Source of the DNA: Ursus arctos
Lineage: Eukaryota > Chordata > Mammalia > Carnivora > Ursidae
Direction of reading: 5' to 3'
Assembly: GCF_023065955.2 (NCBI RefSeq)
Contig: NW_026622974.1
Location: forward strand, 37,356,718 to 37,420,717
Length of the DNA: 64,000 nucleotides
Shown: positions 47,030 to 56,929 of the stretch, piece by piece
Position numbering within the stretch: position 1 is the first letter of the stretch
Layout: every line of letters starts with the position of its first letter
The notes under the pieces: model-generated
What the model was told of the DNA's origin: nothing
What the model saw: the letters and a program-made list of their open reading frames with translations, nothing else
The model's database searches: none
Translations under genes and position numbers: made by a program

Positions 47030-47520
47030 GTATTAGTTATCTATCGCTGCCTATTTACCTCAAAACTTAGTAACTTAAAGTAATAATCATTTATTATCTC
47101 ATAGTTTCTGAGGGTCAGGAATCTGGGTATAGTTTAGCAGGGTGCCTTTTGTTCAAGGTCTCTCGCAAGATGGCAGTCAATCTCTTGGCCAAGATTGCAG
47201 TCATCTCAAGGCTCAAATGGGACTGAAGAATTTGTTTCCAAGCTCACTTTCATGGGCCTCTCCACAGAGCAGCCTTACAACATAACTGACTACCCCCCTG
47301 GTCAAGTGATCTAAATGTCAATTTAAGAAAGATAGAGTCCTTAAGATGGAGGCCATAATCTTTTTATAACCTGATCTCTGAAGTGACATGCTTCTCTTAT
47401 ATTTTGTTAGAAATGAGTCTAAATCCATCTATACTGAACGAGAGGGGATTATACAAGGGTTTGAATACCAGGAGATAGGGGTCATTGGAAACCAGCACAG
47501 AGGCTGCTACTACATAGCTA
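47030..47520 (-). mobile_element. MLT1 (MaLR) solo LTR, reverse
   Basis: 'gtattagttatctatcgctgcctatttacctcaaaacttagtaacttaaagtaataatcatttattatctcatagtttctgagggtcaggaatctggg' and 'gggattatacaagggtttgaataccaggagataggggtcattgg' are the two ends of a MaLR LTR in antisense. The 92-codon frame at 47397-47675 is chance. Confidence 0.7.
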
Positions 47521-47797
47521 AATAAATACGAGCCATGTAAAAACAGAAGTCTCCCCAGGTAGTTAGAACCAAGGATTACTTCTTTGTCAGTGCATGAGTT
47601 TGGACATGACAGACTTGTCATACTCAAAATTTTAACCAGAATGGGAGTAAAACAAGTATCTGAATTTGTAGTCAAGTTTTGAAAAAAATTTCTTTATTGA
47701 CCAAAGATTGTGTCTGGCATAAACAAACAAATAGGGAAAAATGACTGAAAATTTGCTAAAATTTGAAAGAAAATGGAATCTAATATGTTGGATTTGG
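47521..47797. other. Single-copy DNA
   Basis: No recognisable feature. Confidence 0.35.
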
Positions 47798-47990
47798 AGG
47801 GGAGCATGGGTGGCTCAGTTGGTTAAGCATCCATCTCATGATTTCAGCTCAGGTCATGGCCTCATGGGTCATGAGATCGAGGCCCATATTGGGCTCCCCG
47901 CTCTGCGGTGAGTCTGCCCAAGATTCACTCCCTCTACCCCTTCTTCCACTCATGTGCATTCATGTGCACACTTTTGTGTGTGTGTGTGTG
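47798..47990 (+). mobile_element. SINEC, forward, tail abutting a young L1
   Basis: GGGGAGCATGGGTGGCTCAGTTGG head and CT-rich body. The usual A-rich tail is replaced by a (TG)n run (47976-47991) that meets the T run of the next L1. Confidence 0.85.
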
Positions 47991-47992
47991 TT

Positions 47993-50755
47993 TCTTTTTT
48001 TTTAAATATTTTTTTATTATATTATCTTAGTCACCATACAGTACATCCCTGGTTTTTGATGTAAAGTTCGATGATTCATTAGTTGCGTATAACACCCAGT
48101 GCACCATGCAATACGTGCCCTCCCTACCATCCATCACCAGCCTATCCCATTCCCCCACCCCTTACCCTCTGAAGCCCTCAGTTTGTTTCTCAGAGTCCAT
48201 AGTCTCTCATGCTTCATTCCCCCTTCTGATTACCCCCCCTTTCTTTATCCCTTTATTCTCCTACCTATCCTCCTAGTTCTTATGTTCCATAGGTGAGAGA
48301 AACCATATAATTGTCTTTCTCTGCTTGACTTATTTCACTTAACATTATCTCCTCCAGTGCCGTCCATGTTGTAGCAAATGTTGAGAACTCGTTCTTTCTG
48401 ATAGCTGAGTAATATTCCATTGTATATATGGACCATAACTTCTTAATCCAGTCATCTGTTGAAGGGCATCTTGGCTCCTTCCACGATTTAGCTATTGTGG
48501 ACAATGCTGCTATGAACATTGGGGTGCATATGGCCCTTCTCTTCACTACGTCTGTATCTTTGGGGTAAATACCCAGGAGTGCAATGGCTGGATCATAGGG
48601 TAGCTCAATTTTTAACTTTTTAAGGGACCTCCACACTGTTTTCCAGAGTGGCTGTACCAACTTGCATTCCCACCAACAATGTAGGAGGGATCCCCTTTCT
48701 CCACATCCTCTCCAGCAATTGTTGTTTCTTGCCTTGTCAATTTTTGCCATTCTAACTGGCATAAGGTGGTATCATAGTGTGGTTTTGATTTGAATTTCCC
48801 TGATGGCTAACGATTTTGAACATTTTTTCATGTGTCTGTTAGCCATTTGTATGTCTTCATTGGAAAAGTGTCTGTTCATATCTTCTGCCCATTTTATGAT
48901 TTGTTTGTTTCTTGTGTATTGAGTTTGAGAAGTTCTTTGTAGATCTTGGATACCAGTCCTTTATCTGTAGTGTCATTTGCAAATATCTTCTTCCATTCTG
49001 TGGGCTGCCTCTTTGTTTTGATGACTGTTTCCTTGGCTGTGCAGAAGGTTTTTATCTTGGTGAAGTCCCACAAGTTCCTTTTATCTTTTGTTTCTCTTGC
49101 CTTTGGAGATGTGTCATGAAAAAGGTTGCTGTGGCTGATGTCGTAGAGGTTGCTGCCTATGCTCTCCTCTAGAATTTTGGTGGATTCCTGTCTCACATCG
49201 AGGTCTTTCATCCATTTAGAGTTTATCTTTGTTTATGGTGTGAGAGAGTGGTCAAGTTTCATTCTTTTGCATGTAGCTGTCCCAATTTTCCCAGCACCAT
49301 TTATTGAAGAGACTGTCTTTTTTCCACCAGATGTTGTTTCCTGCTTTATCAAAGATCAGTTGCCCAAAGAGCCGAGGGTCCATTTCTGGGCTCTCTATTC
49401 TGTTCCATTGGTCTATGTGTCTGTTTTTGTGCCAGTACCATGCTGTCTTTGTGATCACAGCTTTGTAGTACAGCTTGAAATCCGGCATTGTGATGCCCCC
49501 AGCTTTGTTTTTCCTTTTCAACAGTTCCTTGGCGATTCGGGTCCTTTTCTGGTTCCATACAAATTTAAGGACTATTTGTTCCAGTTCTTTGAAAAATGTC
49601 CTCGGTATTTTGATCGGGATAGCATTGACAGTGTAGATTGCTCTGGGTAGCATGGACATTTTAACTATGTTAATTCTTCCGATCCATGAGCATGGAATAT
49701 TTTTCCATCTTTTGTGTCTTCTTCAATGTCTTTCAAGAGTGATTTATAGTTTCTAGAATATAGATCCTTTACGTCTCTGGTTAAGTTAATTCCAAGGTAA
49801 CGTATGGTTTTTGGTGCTATTGTAAATGGGATGGATTCCCTAATTTCTCTTTCTTCAGTCTCATTATTCGTGTATAGAAATGCAACTGATTTCTGAGCAT
49901 TGATTTTGTATCCCGGCACATTACTGAATTGCTCTACAACTTCTAATAGTCTGGGAGTGGATTCTTTTGGGTTTTCCATATAGAGTATCATGTCATCTGC
50001 GAAGAGAGACATTTTGACTTCTTCTTTGCCTATTTGGATACCTTTGATCCCTTTTTGTTGTCTGATTGCTGTTGCAAGGACTTCTAGTACTATGTTGAAT
50101 AATAGTGGCCAGAGTGGGCATCCTTGTCGAGTTCCTGATCTTAAGGGAAAGGCTTCCAGCTTTTCCCCATTGAGAATGATATTTGCTGTAGGCTTTTCAT
50201 AGATGGTTTTTATGAGATTGAGGAATGTACCCTCTATCCCTACACTCTGAAGGGTTTTAATCAGGAAAAGATGCTGTATTTTGTCAAATGCTTTTTCTGC
50301 ATCAATTGAAAGGATCATATGGTTCCTGAGTCTTTTCTTGTTGATATGATGTATCACGCTGATCGATTTGCAAATGTTGAACCACCCTTGCATCCCAGGG
50401 ATGAATCCCACTTGGTCATGATGGGTAATCCTTCTAATGTACTGTTGGATTCTATTAGCCAGGATCTTGTTGAGGATTTTGGCATCCATATTCATTAGGG
50501 AAATCGGTCTGTAATTCTCCTTTTTGATGGGGTCTTTGCCTGGTTTGGGGATCAAGGCAATATTGACCTCATAGAATGAGTTTGGTAGCTTTCCTTCTGT
50601 TTCTATTTTTTGAAATAGCTTTAGGAGAATAGGTATTATTTCTTCTTTGAATGTTTGGTAGAATTCCCCAGGAAAACCATCCAGGCCTGGAGTTTTGTTT
50701 TTTGGAAGGGTTTTTATCACTGACTCAATCTCTTCATAATTAATTGGCCTGTTTA
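47993..50755 (-). mobile_element. Young carnivore L1, reverse, 5'-truncated within ORF2
   Basis: T run at about 47993-48003, antisense 3' UTR (to about 48300), then ORF2 up to 50755, where it stops in the segment just upstream of the reverse transcriptase core. Compared with the other L1s here, it has far longer readable ORF2 segments, so it is the most recent L1 in the window. The 5' truncation removes ORF1, the endonuclease domain and the promoter. The element cannot be autonomous. Confidence 0.95.
48280..50720 (-). pseudogene. L1 ORF2 remnant (reverse transcriptase to C-terminus), frameshifted
   Basis: Four minus-strand open segments together cover the ORF2 C-terminal two thirds: 49665-50720 (351 codons), 49252-49659 (135), 48894-49211 (105) and 48280-48762 (160). 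The first carries the reverse transcriptase motifs: IPKPGKD near residue 57, NYRPISL near 69, the conserved DAEKAFD block near 140, GTRQGCPL near 196 and the catalytic FADD at 240-243. ORF2p normally copies L1 RNA at nicked chromosomal DNA. Here frameshifts or stops separate the segments and there is no endonuclease domain, so it is non-functional. Confidence 0.93.
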
Positions 50756-51003
50756 AAAAATCAATTTATTCCTGTTTCAGTGAGCAATGCTTTTGCCCTT
50801 TGTGGTGTGTCTCCTAGCTTTCTGCATTTCCCTGATTTCTGTGTGGGTCACAGGAAGAGCCAGCTGTTTCCTGTCTGAGGTCAGGCCGTGGTGTCCCAGC
50901 AGGAACAGGGGTCTCGGCCCTGAGATCGTGCCCATAATTCCTAAAGTGGTCTCTATGATTATGTCTGATCTGTAATCCATCGGGGATTTCAGTATTGAAT
51001 AAG
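50756..51003 (-). other. Unrecognised block with a 67-codon open frame
   Basis: Between the L1 truncation point and an old repeat. A minus-strand open frame at 50777-50980 ends in a TGA. An overlapping frame (50814-51092) is also open. Neither matches a family I know, and I see no clear acceptor site. The stretch is GC-richer than the L1 and looks like part of the adjacent GC-rich island. It might be a non-coding piece or an unrecognised 3' exon. Confidence 0.3.
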
Positions 51004-51395
51004 GGAAATGCTATGTCAAATAAACACAGAAAAAAAGAGTCCCCTTTGAAAATAGGTGGGCAGACACAAAGGCACCTATTGTGTGATTCCACTTACAGAA
51101 ACATCTGGAACAGGTAAAGAAACAGAGAGAGCAGCTTAGGGGTTTTGAGGGTGTGGGCTGGGGGAGAAATGGGCAGGGAGGGCTTCTGGTTCAGGGACTC
51201 CTTTGGGGAAGGAGATATTCCGCAGCAACGTTTTTTGGTGGGGGGGCACAACATTGTGAATATACTTAATGTGCATGACGTGTTCAATTTAAAACAAGTA
51301 ATTTTACTTAAAACAAATAATAAACAGTATACAGAACATGAAAAGATAAAGTAACAGTCAATATGTACCAGAGAGAAAGAACATAGGGGGAGGGG
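51004..51395 (+). repeat. Ancient L1-type 3' UTR fragment (tentative)
   Basis: 'attgtgtgattccacttacagaaacatctggaacaggtaaagaaacagagag' and 'cacaacattgtgaatatacttaatgtgcatgacgtgttcaatttaaaa' follow a common old LINE 3' UTR block ('gattccatttatatga...', 'gtgaatatactaaaa'). Confidence 0.45.
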
Positions 51396-51399
51396 ATGA

Positions 51400-52430
51400 A
51401 ACACTCTGGCGGGACGTCGGGTTCGGGTAAAGGAACTAAGGGTAATTGCACAAGGAGCTCTCCCTGCAGGGCTGTGGGCTCTGGATGTGGCTCTGGGAGC
51501 CCTGCAAGAGCAGGAGTAGGGGCAGGGGTTGGGATAGGGGCAGGGACAGGAGCAGGGACAGGTGCAAGAGCAGGGACAGGGGCAGGAGCAAGGGGAGGGA
51601 CAGGGTCAGCAGCAGTGGCAGGTGCAGGATCTAGGGCAGGAGCTGGGTCCGGGGCAGGAACAGGAGCACAGGTAGGGGCAGGAGAAGGGTCAGCTGCTCT
51701 GGCAGGGGGAGGGGGAGGGGCAGGGGCAGGGTCAGCAACAGTGGCAGGTGCAGGATCCAGGGCAGCAGCTGGGTCCGGGGCAGGAACAGGAGCACAGGCA
51801 GGGGCAGGGGAAGGCGCAGCAGTTCTGGCAGGGGAGGGGGCAGGAGCTGGGGCAGGAGCTGGTTCTGGGGCAGGAACAGCAGCACAGGAAGGGGCAGGGG
51901 AAGGGGCAGCTGCTCTGGCAGGGGTAGAGGAAGGGGCAGGAGCAGGGGCAGGAGCTGGAGGGTAGGAACAGCTGCACAGGCACGGGAGGGGGCAGCAGCT
52001 ATGGCAGGAGCAGGGGCAGGAACAAGAGCACAGGCAGAGCAAGGGGCACGGGCAGGATCATGAGGGGCTCTGACAGGGGTAGGGGAAGGGAGAGTGGCAG
52101 GGGCAGGGGCAGGAGTTTCGTCCTTTGGAGGATCAGGAGCACAGGCAGGGGCAGGGGCAGGAGCACAGGCAGGGGCAGGGGCAGGGGCAAGAACAGGAAC
52201 ACAGAGAGATGCAGGTGTGGGGGCAGGAGCAGTGCCGGGCTCAGGGGCAGGCTCTCCGTCGGCAGGGTCTCCAGCAGGCTCTTCCTGCACAGCTTCAGGC
52301 TCTCCGTGGGCAGGTGCCAGGTCACCTGCTGGCTCCTGGTCTCTTGCTGAAGTCGCTGCAGGCACCACCCCTCCCTCTAGAGCGGCTGAAGAAGTTGGAG
52401 CCGGCTCTAGTTCCTCAGATGGTGGAGCAG
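51400..52430 (-). pseudogene. Ala-Pro-rich linker exon of a RALGDS-like gene, frameshifted
   Basis: Read on the minus strand from an acceptor TCTCCTCTCATAG (AG at 52432-52431), the exon joins the exon at 52692-52863 in phase (a split Ala codon). It encodes 'AAPPSEELEPAPTSS...' and then a long Ala-Pro-rich tract. In RALGDS a similar Glu/Pro/Ala-rich linker separates the RasGEF-N and RasGEF catalytic modules. The Ala-Pro reading continues for about 155 codons, then switches to a Leu-Pro frame near 51960 while the Ala-Pro reading resumes in another frame (51308-52042 frame). This is a frameshift of one (net four bases missing against neighbouring units). After the minisatellite no clear donor site or catalytic exon follows. 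It is either a decayed copy or a true gene with an assembly error in the repeat. Confidence 0.45.
51530..52230. repeat. GC-rich coding minisatellite (VNTR)
   Basis: Plus-strand units such as 'ggggcaggagcagggacagg', built from GGGGCAGGAGCA-like hexamers. A higher-order unit is visible: GTGGCAGGTGCAGGAT at 51615 and 51741 (period 126), and GG-GTCCGGGGCAGGAAC-type text at about 51645, 51771 and 51861 (spacings 126 and 90). All spacings are multiples of three, as expected of an array that expanded under a reading frame. Plus-strand Gly-Ala frames are mirror images of the Ala-Pro tract. Confidence 0.9.
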
Positions 52431-52691
52431 CTATGAGAGGAGAAAAGCTCACCCATGTGCCTGCCTCTCCGTGGCCTTTGCAGAGAGAGAGCACAGCCCA
52501 GGGGCTCCCAGAGAAGCCGCAGCCAGGAAGGAACCCTCCCCGGGACGTCTCCCCGACTGCAGTCCACCCGCTGGGTGCTCTGAGCCCGGTCCTTGCTCCT
52601 GGACCCACACCAGCCTGTGGGGGCTCCTCCCTGTGGGGCCAGCACTGACCCATCCCCACACACCACAAACACCCAGCCCCAGACTTCTCAC

Positions 52692-52863
52692 CCTCGGGCT
52701 CGGCCTCCGTGGGCTCTGGCTCCTGGATCACACTCACTGAGTGAATGACTACTGGGGACAGTGGCCTGGGCGGAGTCAGACGCCTTCCCAGGTGATCCCC
52801 TGTCCCTGCTCCTGGAGAGGAGGGCGTGTCCACCAGCTTCCTCTCTGTGTCATCCGCGGCCTT
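52692..52863 (-). CDS. Acidic linker exon of a RALGDS-like gene
   Basis: Minus-strand exon of 172 bases. Acceptor polypyrimidine text CCCTGTCTTTGCAG ends at 52864. Donor G|GTGAGAAG begins at 52691. It encodes 'KAADDTERKLVDTPSSPG' and ends 'IQEPEPTEAEPEG'. EPTEAEPE is nearly the same as the start of the linker in RALGDS as I remember it (EPIEAEPE), and the next exon continues in phase with an Ala-Pro-rich linker. The rest of this exon does not match RALGDS that I can recall, so the identity rests on a short motif, composition and the neighbouring RasGEF exons. I found no RasGEF-N exon upstream (53-58 kb, minus). Confidence 0.45.
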
Positions 52864-53169
52864 CTGCAAAGACAGGGACCGGTAGCCGGCCCAGAGGCAT
52901 CACAGCCCTGCCCGGCCATTCCCACTGTCCTCCTACCCAGGCCCCCTGCTGCTCCCAGATCAGACACAGACCTGTGTGTGCACAGCCCTGCACCTGGGAT
53001 GCAGTGACCCATCCCTGCAGGGCTCAGGATAAACCTTGGGCAGAAGGGTGCAGCCTCTGCACACCCCATCCCACCCAGCCAGGCTTGACCTGAGGTGTGA
53101 ACATGACCTGCCTATTGAACATTGACCCCTCATCAGCCTGCTCCTGCTCCGGGTGACCCCACCCTACAA

Positions 53170-53170
<1 letters not shown>

Positions 53171-53219
<49 letters not shown>
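53171..53219. repeat. (AC)n microsatellite
   Basis: About 24 uninterrupted AC units. Confidence 0.97.
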
Positions 53220-53222
<3 letters not shown>

Positions 53223-55094
53223 GGAGGGGACCTGGGGCTGCACAGTCAGATCAGAGCGCGTGGGGCTGGGCTGGTCGGCTCTGGGCCTCATGGTGTCACC
53301 TTTCGGTCCTTCCTGCCAAATGGCCAGAGGCGTCGGGGAGCCCTGACACGACATTCCCAGCGAGGGGACGTGTTTCCAGGGCACGCTTTCCTCAGCCTGC
53401 AGCCTCCGGACTTGGGGATGCAACACGCAAACATGTTCTTCGTTCGAGGATCTCCAACGAAATGAGCTGGGCAGGGGGCTGGCTCTGGAATGTGGGTGCC
53501 TGGTTACCCGGGTTCCAAATTCTGTTGGGCTCTGTTGTCAGGGAAGTGAGGTCACCACTGCCTGGGGTCCTCTTACCTGACTTCCCCCTGACACAAGAGC
53601 CCCCCGAGGGCCCCCTCCCCCAGCTGCTCTAGGTTCACCCTCCACCCCATGGCCCGTCCATACAGTGACACCCACACCGCCCACCCACAGCCCCCAGGAG
53701 GCCTGGGTGCAGCTGTTGTCCCCACTGTGAGGACGCAGAGCTGGGTTCATACCGGGCTCCTGCTCGTGCCCAGGGCTGTGACCCTGGGCAGACCCTGTGC
53801 CTCTCAGGGCCTCCCCAGGCTCCCCATCTGCACAGTGGGGTGTTCTGGCTTCTACTTCTAGGGACACCATCAGGGGTAGGACCTCTACATACATTCTGTA
53901 CCTGCTATCACAGGAGGCTGGGGCACACACTTGGCAATGCAAGGATGAGCCAGGGGCTGGGCAGGGCATGGAACACAGCTCAGAGGGGCTGGGTCTGCTC
54001 TGGGGTCCAGGCAAAGCCACCCCTTTGTCCCAGGCCCCGTGGGAAGGTTGCAATGAATGGATTCTGACCTTGTCCTCTCACGACACAGACTTCCAGGGGC
54101 TCCCATTAGATTTAGGCTCAGGTCCCTGGGCCTTGTCTGTGCCCATGTGCTGGGCAGTCTCCACAGTGGCTCCCGGGCATTCCCGAATCCTGGTCACACA
54201 TCTCTGTGGAATCCCCTCCCCTTCAGAGTGGATGGCCTGTGTGACTATGCTCTAAGGAAGAGAATGGAGCAAAATGATGGGATCCCATTTCCAAGCTGAT
54301 GGAGGAAAGTCTGTGACTTCTGGTTCCCTCTCTCCTGTGTTCAATCTCTGTCTCTGTCTCTGTCTCTCTGTATCTCACAGGAGCAGGATTTGCGGGCTCC
54401 GGGGGCGATGTGAGAAACCCCAGAAGTCTGCCTTGTCCCTGTTTCCCTCTCCCGTCCTGGTGCTCAGTTCCTTCCTCAGGCCTCCTCACACTGGCCAGAG
54501 CACTGACTCTGGAACCTCTTCCAAATGGGGACCCTGAGGCTGCACGAAGGAGGGTCCTGACCTTGGCCCCCCACCAGTGGTCAGTGCTCTGCCACATTCT
54601 GCATACCCAGGTCCTCAGCCCCCCAAGCCCCCAAGCTGCCCTCTGCTCAGAAGAACCTCGAGGGAGTACAAAGCATTTTCCCAGGACTGGGAGCACAGTG
54701 GGTCAGGGATGGAGACCCAAGGCCGACAGGCTCTTCTACAAGCCTGTGGGATCCTGGGACAGCCCGTCTCTACAGCCCAATTGACAGTAGAGTAAGCTGA
54801 GCCCCCTCTGCACTAGGGGGGGTGTCTCTTCCTACTTCCAGGTGCCCAGGGAGGTGATGGACACTGGACCCCGACCCTGTCCTCTCCCAGTGCCCTGGCA
54901 ACCCCCCTGGGCCCTTTGGGGACCCCCTGACCATCAGCCTCGCGTGTCTCCCCTCCCCATGCTATGGATCTGGGGTATTGCCAGGAGTCCTGATGCCCCT
55001 GCCCCCATGGCCCAGCTCTCTTTGACCTCTTTCTTCTTTTTGTCACCACCTCGCTCCCAGGGTGTCCTCTCCTTCTGACCCCCAGCTGGGCAGT

Positions 55095-55098
<4 letters not shown>

Positions 55099-55144
<46 letters not shown>
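55099..55144. repeat. (GT)n microsatellite
   Basis: About 23 uninterrupted GT units. Opposite orientation to the array at 53171. Confidence 0.97.
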
Positions 55145-55146
<2 letters not shown>

Positions 55147-56140
55147 ATGCCTCTACTTGCCTGGGGATGCCCAAGGTCATGTCCCTGCATGGGATGGGGT
55201 GGGGAGCTATCCCCGAGGATCTGAGGGGCTCTCACCCCCAAAGCAAACCTCATGGGAGGGTTAAGGCTGGCCTAGGACTGAAGAGAAGCCCTGCTCCTTG
55301 GACTCTGCACCCCTCATTTGTCCTGGGCCAGTCCCTGACTCTCTGGACCCCAGGTTCCCAACTGTCCCTGAGGGTTGGACATGGAAATGCTTGAATGTGG
55401 CCGCTCCTCTGGGGTAGGTGGAGGACAGGTGTACCAGGCACACAGGCCTCTCCACTGAGAGGGTCAGGTGTGCACAGGGGACCTGCACACAGCACGTGTA
55501 TCATGACCCCGCCCTGTGACGGACTTGCACGAGACCCATGGCTCCACACCTGACTGGTCCCCCATGTTCCCTCACCACTGCCAAGTGCCCTGTGGCCCCA
55601 GAGTCCTCTGAGCCCCAGAACCATGCCCACCCTGGGCAGCAAGCTTCAGGGTTCAAGGCCAGGTGGGTTGGACATCTGGGGACACAAAGGTCACTGAATA
55701 GCCCCCCACCCAGCTGGCCTGGAATGCAGACTCCCTCCCAGGGTCTAGCTAAGTGCATGGCTGGGCCAGGGGACCTAAAGGCAGCAATGGAGGCTGACTC
55801 AGGGCAGGGAAAAGATCAGTCCGCCCCTTCTCCTCTCCTCATTTTGCCTAGTCTTCCTGGCAGGACCTAGAACGAGGTCTAGCCTGCCCTGGTGGCAGCC
55901 CTGGCTAGAGTCAGAGGGGTGGTAAGGAGGCCAGGGAGGAGGGGCCCACCACCAGGATGCCTGAGTGTGAGGGTGTTGTTACTATAATGAGGGACCCGTG
56001 GGCATTCAGGGATTTCAGCCCTTTTTAGATATGAGCAGGGCCCCCAGGACTGAGCCCCTGCCCCATCCTGCCCCCCCACGAGGCCCTGCATCCTCCCCAG
56101 CCCAGACCTTGACTGCAGCCAGTCCTCCCTCCAGCCCCAG

Positions 56141-56235
56141 GAAATCCAGCTGCTCAGGGGCTGCAAAATTAAGCTGGATACCGAGCAGCCCTATGGGGAC
56201 TGGTTCCGGGTCTCGGAGCCCCACAGTGAGGAGAG
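56141..56235 (+). CDS. RALGDS/RGL4-family RasGEF exon (C-terminal part of the catalytic domain)
   Basis: 95-base exon. Acceptor CCTCCAGCCCCAG precedes it and donor AG|GTGAGG follows. It encodes 'EIQLLRGCKIKLDTEQPYGD' then WFRVSEPHSEE, with a split Ser codon into the next exon. RALGDS has the same pattern at the end of its RasGEF catalytic domain ('IKLLQSACNNYSI', 'FGAWFR', 'LSETESY'). Proteins of this family load GTP onto Ral GTPases. Several residues differ from RALGDS and the usual upstream catalytic exons are not visible here, so this may be a partial duplicate or a pseudogene. The reading frame within the exon is intact. Confidence 0.7.
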
Positions 56236-56421
56236 GTGAGGCCAGGCAGGTGTGGGGAGAGGACAGAGTGGACTCTCCCTGGGAACCATGGCTCCCTGGT
56301 CAGCACAGACCCTGTTGCATGCTGGCCTCTAGGGCACCCAGATTCCAGCTCCCGGGCAGGCTCTGGGAGGGAGACCAGAGTGTGGCTCCTGCTAGCTCAG
56401 ACGTCTCTCTCTGTCCTGTAG

Positions 56422-56516
56422 CTACCGCCTGTCCCGCCAGCTGGACTCCCCCTCCTGGTCGACCAGCAACACCTTCAGAGCCAAGAAGAACAGGCCGTCA
56501 TCAAACTCAGGGACCA
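56422..56516 (+). CDS. RALGDS/RGL4-family exon following the RasGEF domain
   Basis: 95-base exon with acceptor TCTCTGTCCTGTAG and perfect donor GTGAGT at 56517. Phase matches the previous exon (AG + C makes Ser). It encodes SYRLSRQLDSPSWSTSNTFR followed by AKKNRPSSNSGT. RALGDS at this place has 'SYNLSCELEPPSESASNTLR' followed by TKKN, a clear relationship. The intron between the two exons is 186 bases with normal ends. Together the two exons give an uninterrupted local frame. Confidence 0.72.
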
Positions 56517-56929
56517 GTGAGTGGCTGGGCAGGCAGGGGAGGGCTCACTCTGGGTTCAGGGAGTCTCTGGGTGGGCTAGCGGGGGCTTGGGAGGGCTGGC
56601 CTACAGCTTCTCTGCTGAGCAGCCCTGTGACTGGAGCCATTTGCGTCCCTTCTCTGGGCCTCGCTCTCCTCCTCTGTGCAATGGGTGATGCTGAATGATC
56701 ATTCCCATGGCAGGAACATGTGGGGTGCTGGTGATTGACCTACGCTAGGCACAGAGCCTGGATTGCAGGCCACTGTGGGGGATGGTGAACAGGGTCACCA
56801 GTGAGCACCCCTCCCCCCAAAAGCAATCTAGTTCCTCCATGCAGCCGCCAGGCCCCTGGCTGGGAGCCCAGGAGCAGTGGCAGACCACACTCCTGACACA
56901 AGGTCCATGGGTGGGTGGCTCTTCTTCAG

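Larger units (their letters stand above)
52864..56140. other. GC-rich intronic or intergenic DNA, no exon recognised
   Basis: CpG- and C/G-rich sequence with numerous long shadow frames on both strands, none with a recognisable domain. I looked for RasGEF-N and central RasGEF exons on both strands and saw none. 'gtcaggtaagagg' on the minus strand (about 53576) is an isolated good donor consensus. The two dinucleotide repeats inside are listed separately. Confidence 0.4.

Noticed and set aside
49150..49650. 166-codon plus-strand open frame
   Set aside because: Exact antisense of L1 ORF2, whose minus-strand reading contains recognisable ORF2 motifs.
51396..51965. Gly-Ala-rich plus-strand open frame of 189 codons
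   Set aside because: It is the complement of the Ala-Pro minisatellite. Any low-complexity (GGGGCAGGAGCA)n array is open in several frames. No start, splice or domain evidence on plus.
53538..54053. 171-codon minus-strand open frame
   Set aside because: Same reasons: opposite-strand frames of equal length, low-complexity text, no RasGEF-N similarity, though this is where an upstream exon would be expected.
53171..55144. (AC)n and (GT)n arrays as the arms of a large inverted duplication
   Set aside because: The flanks of the two arrays do not match each other in inverted orientation. They are independent microsatellites.
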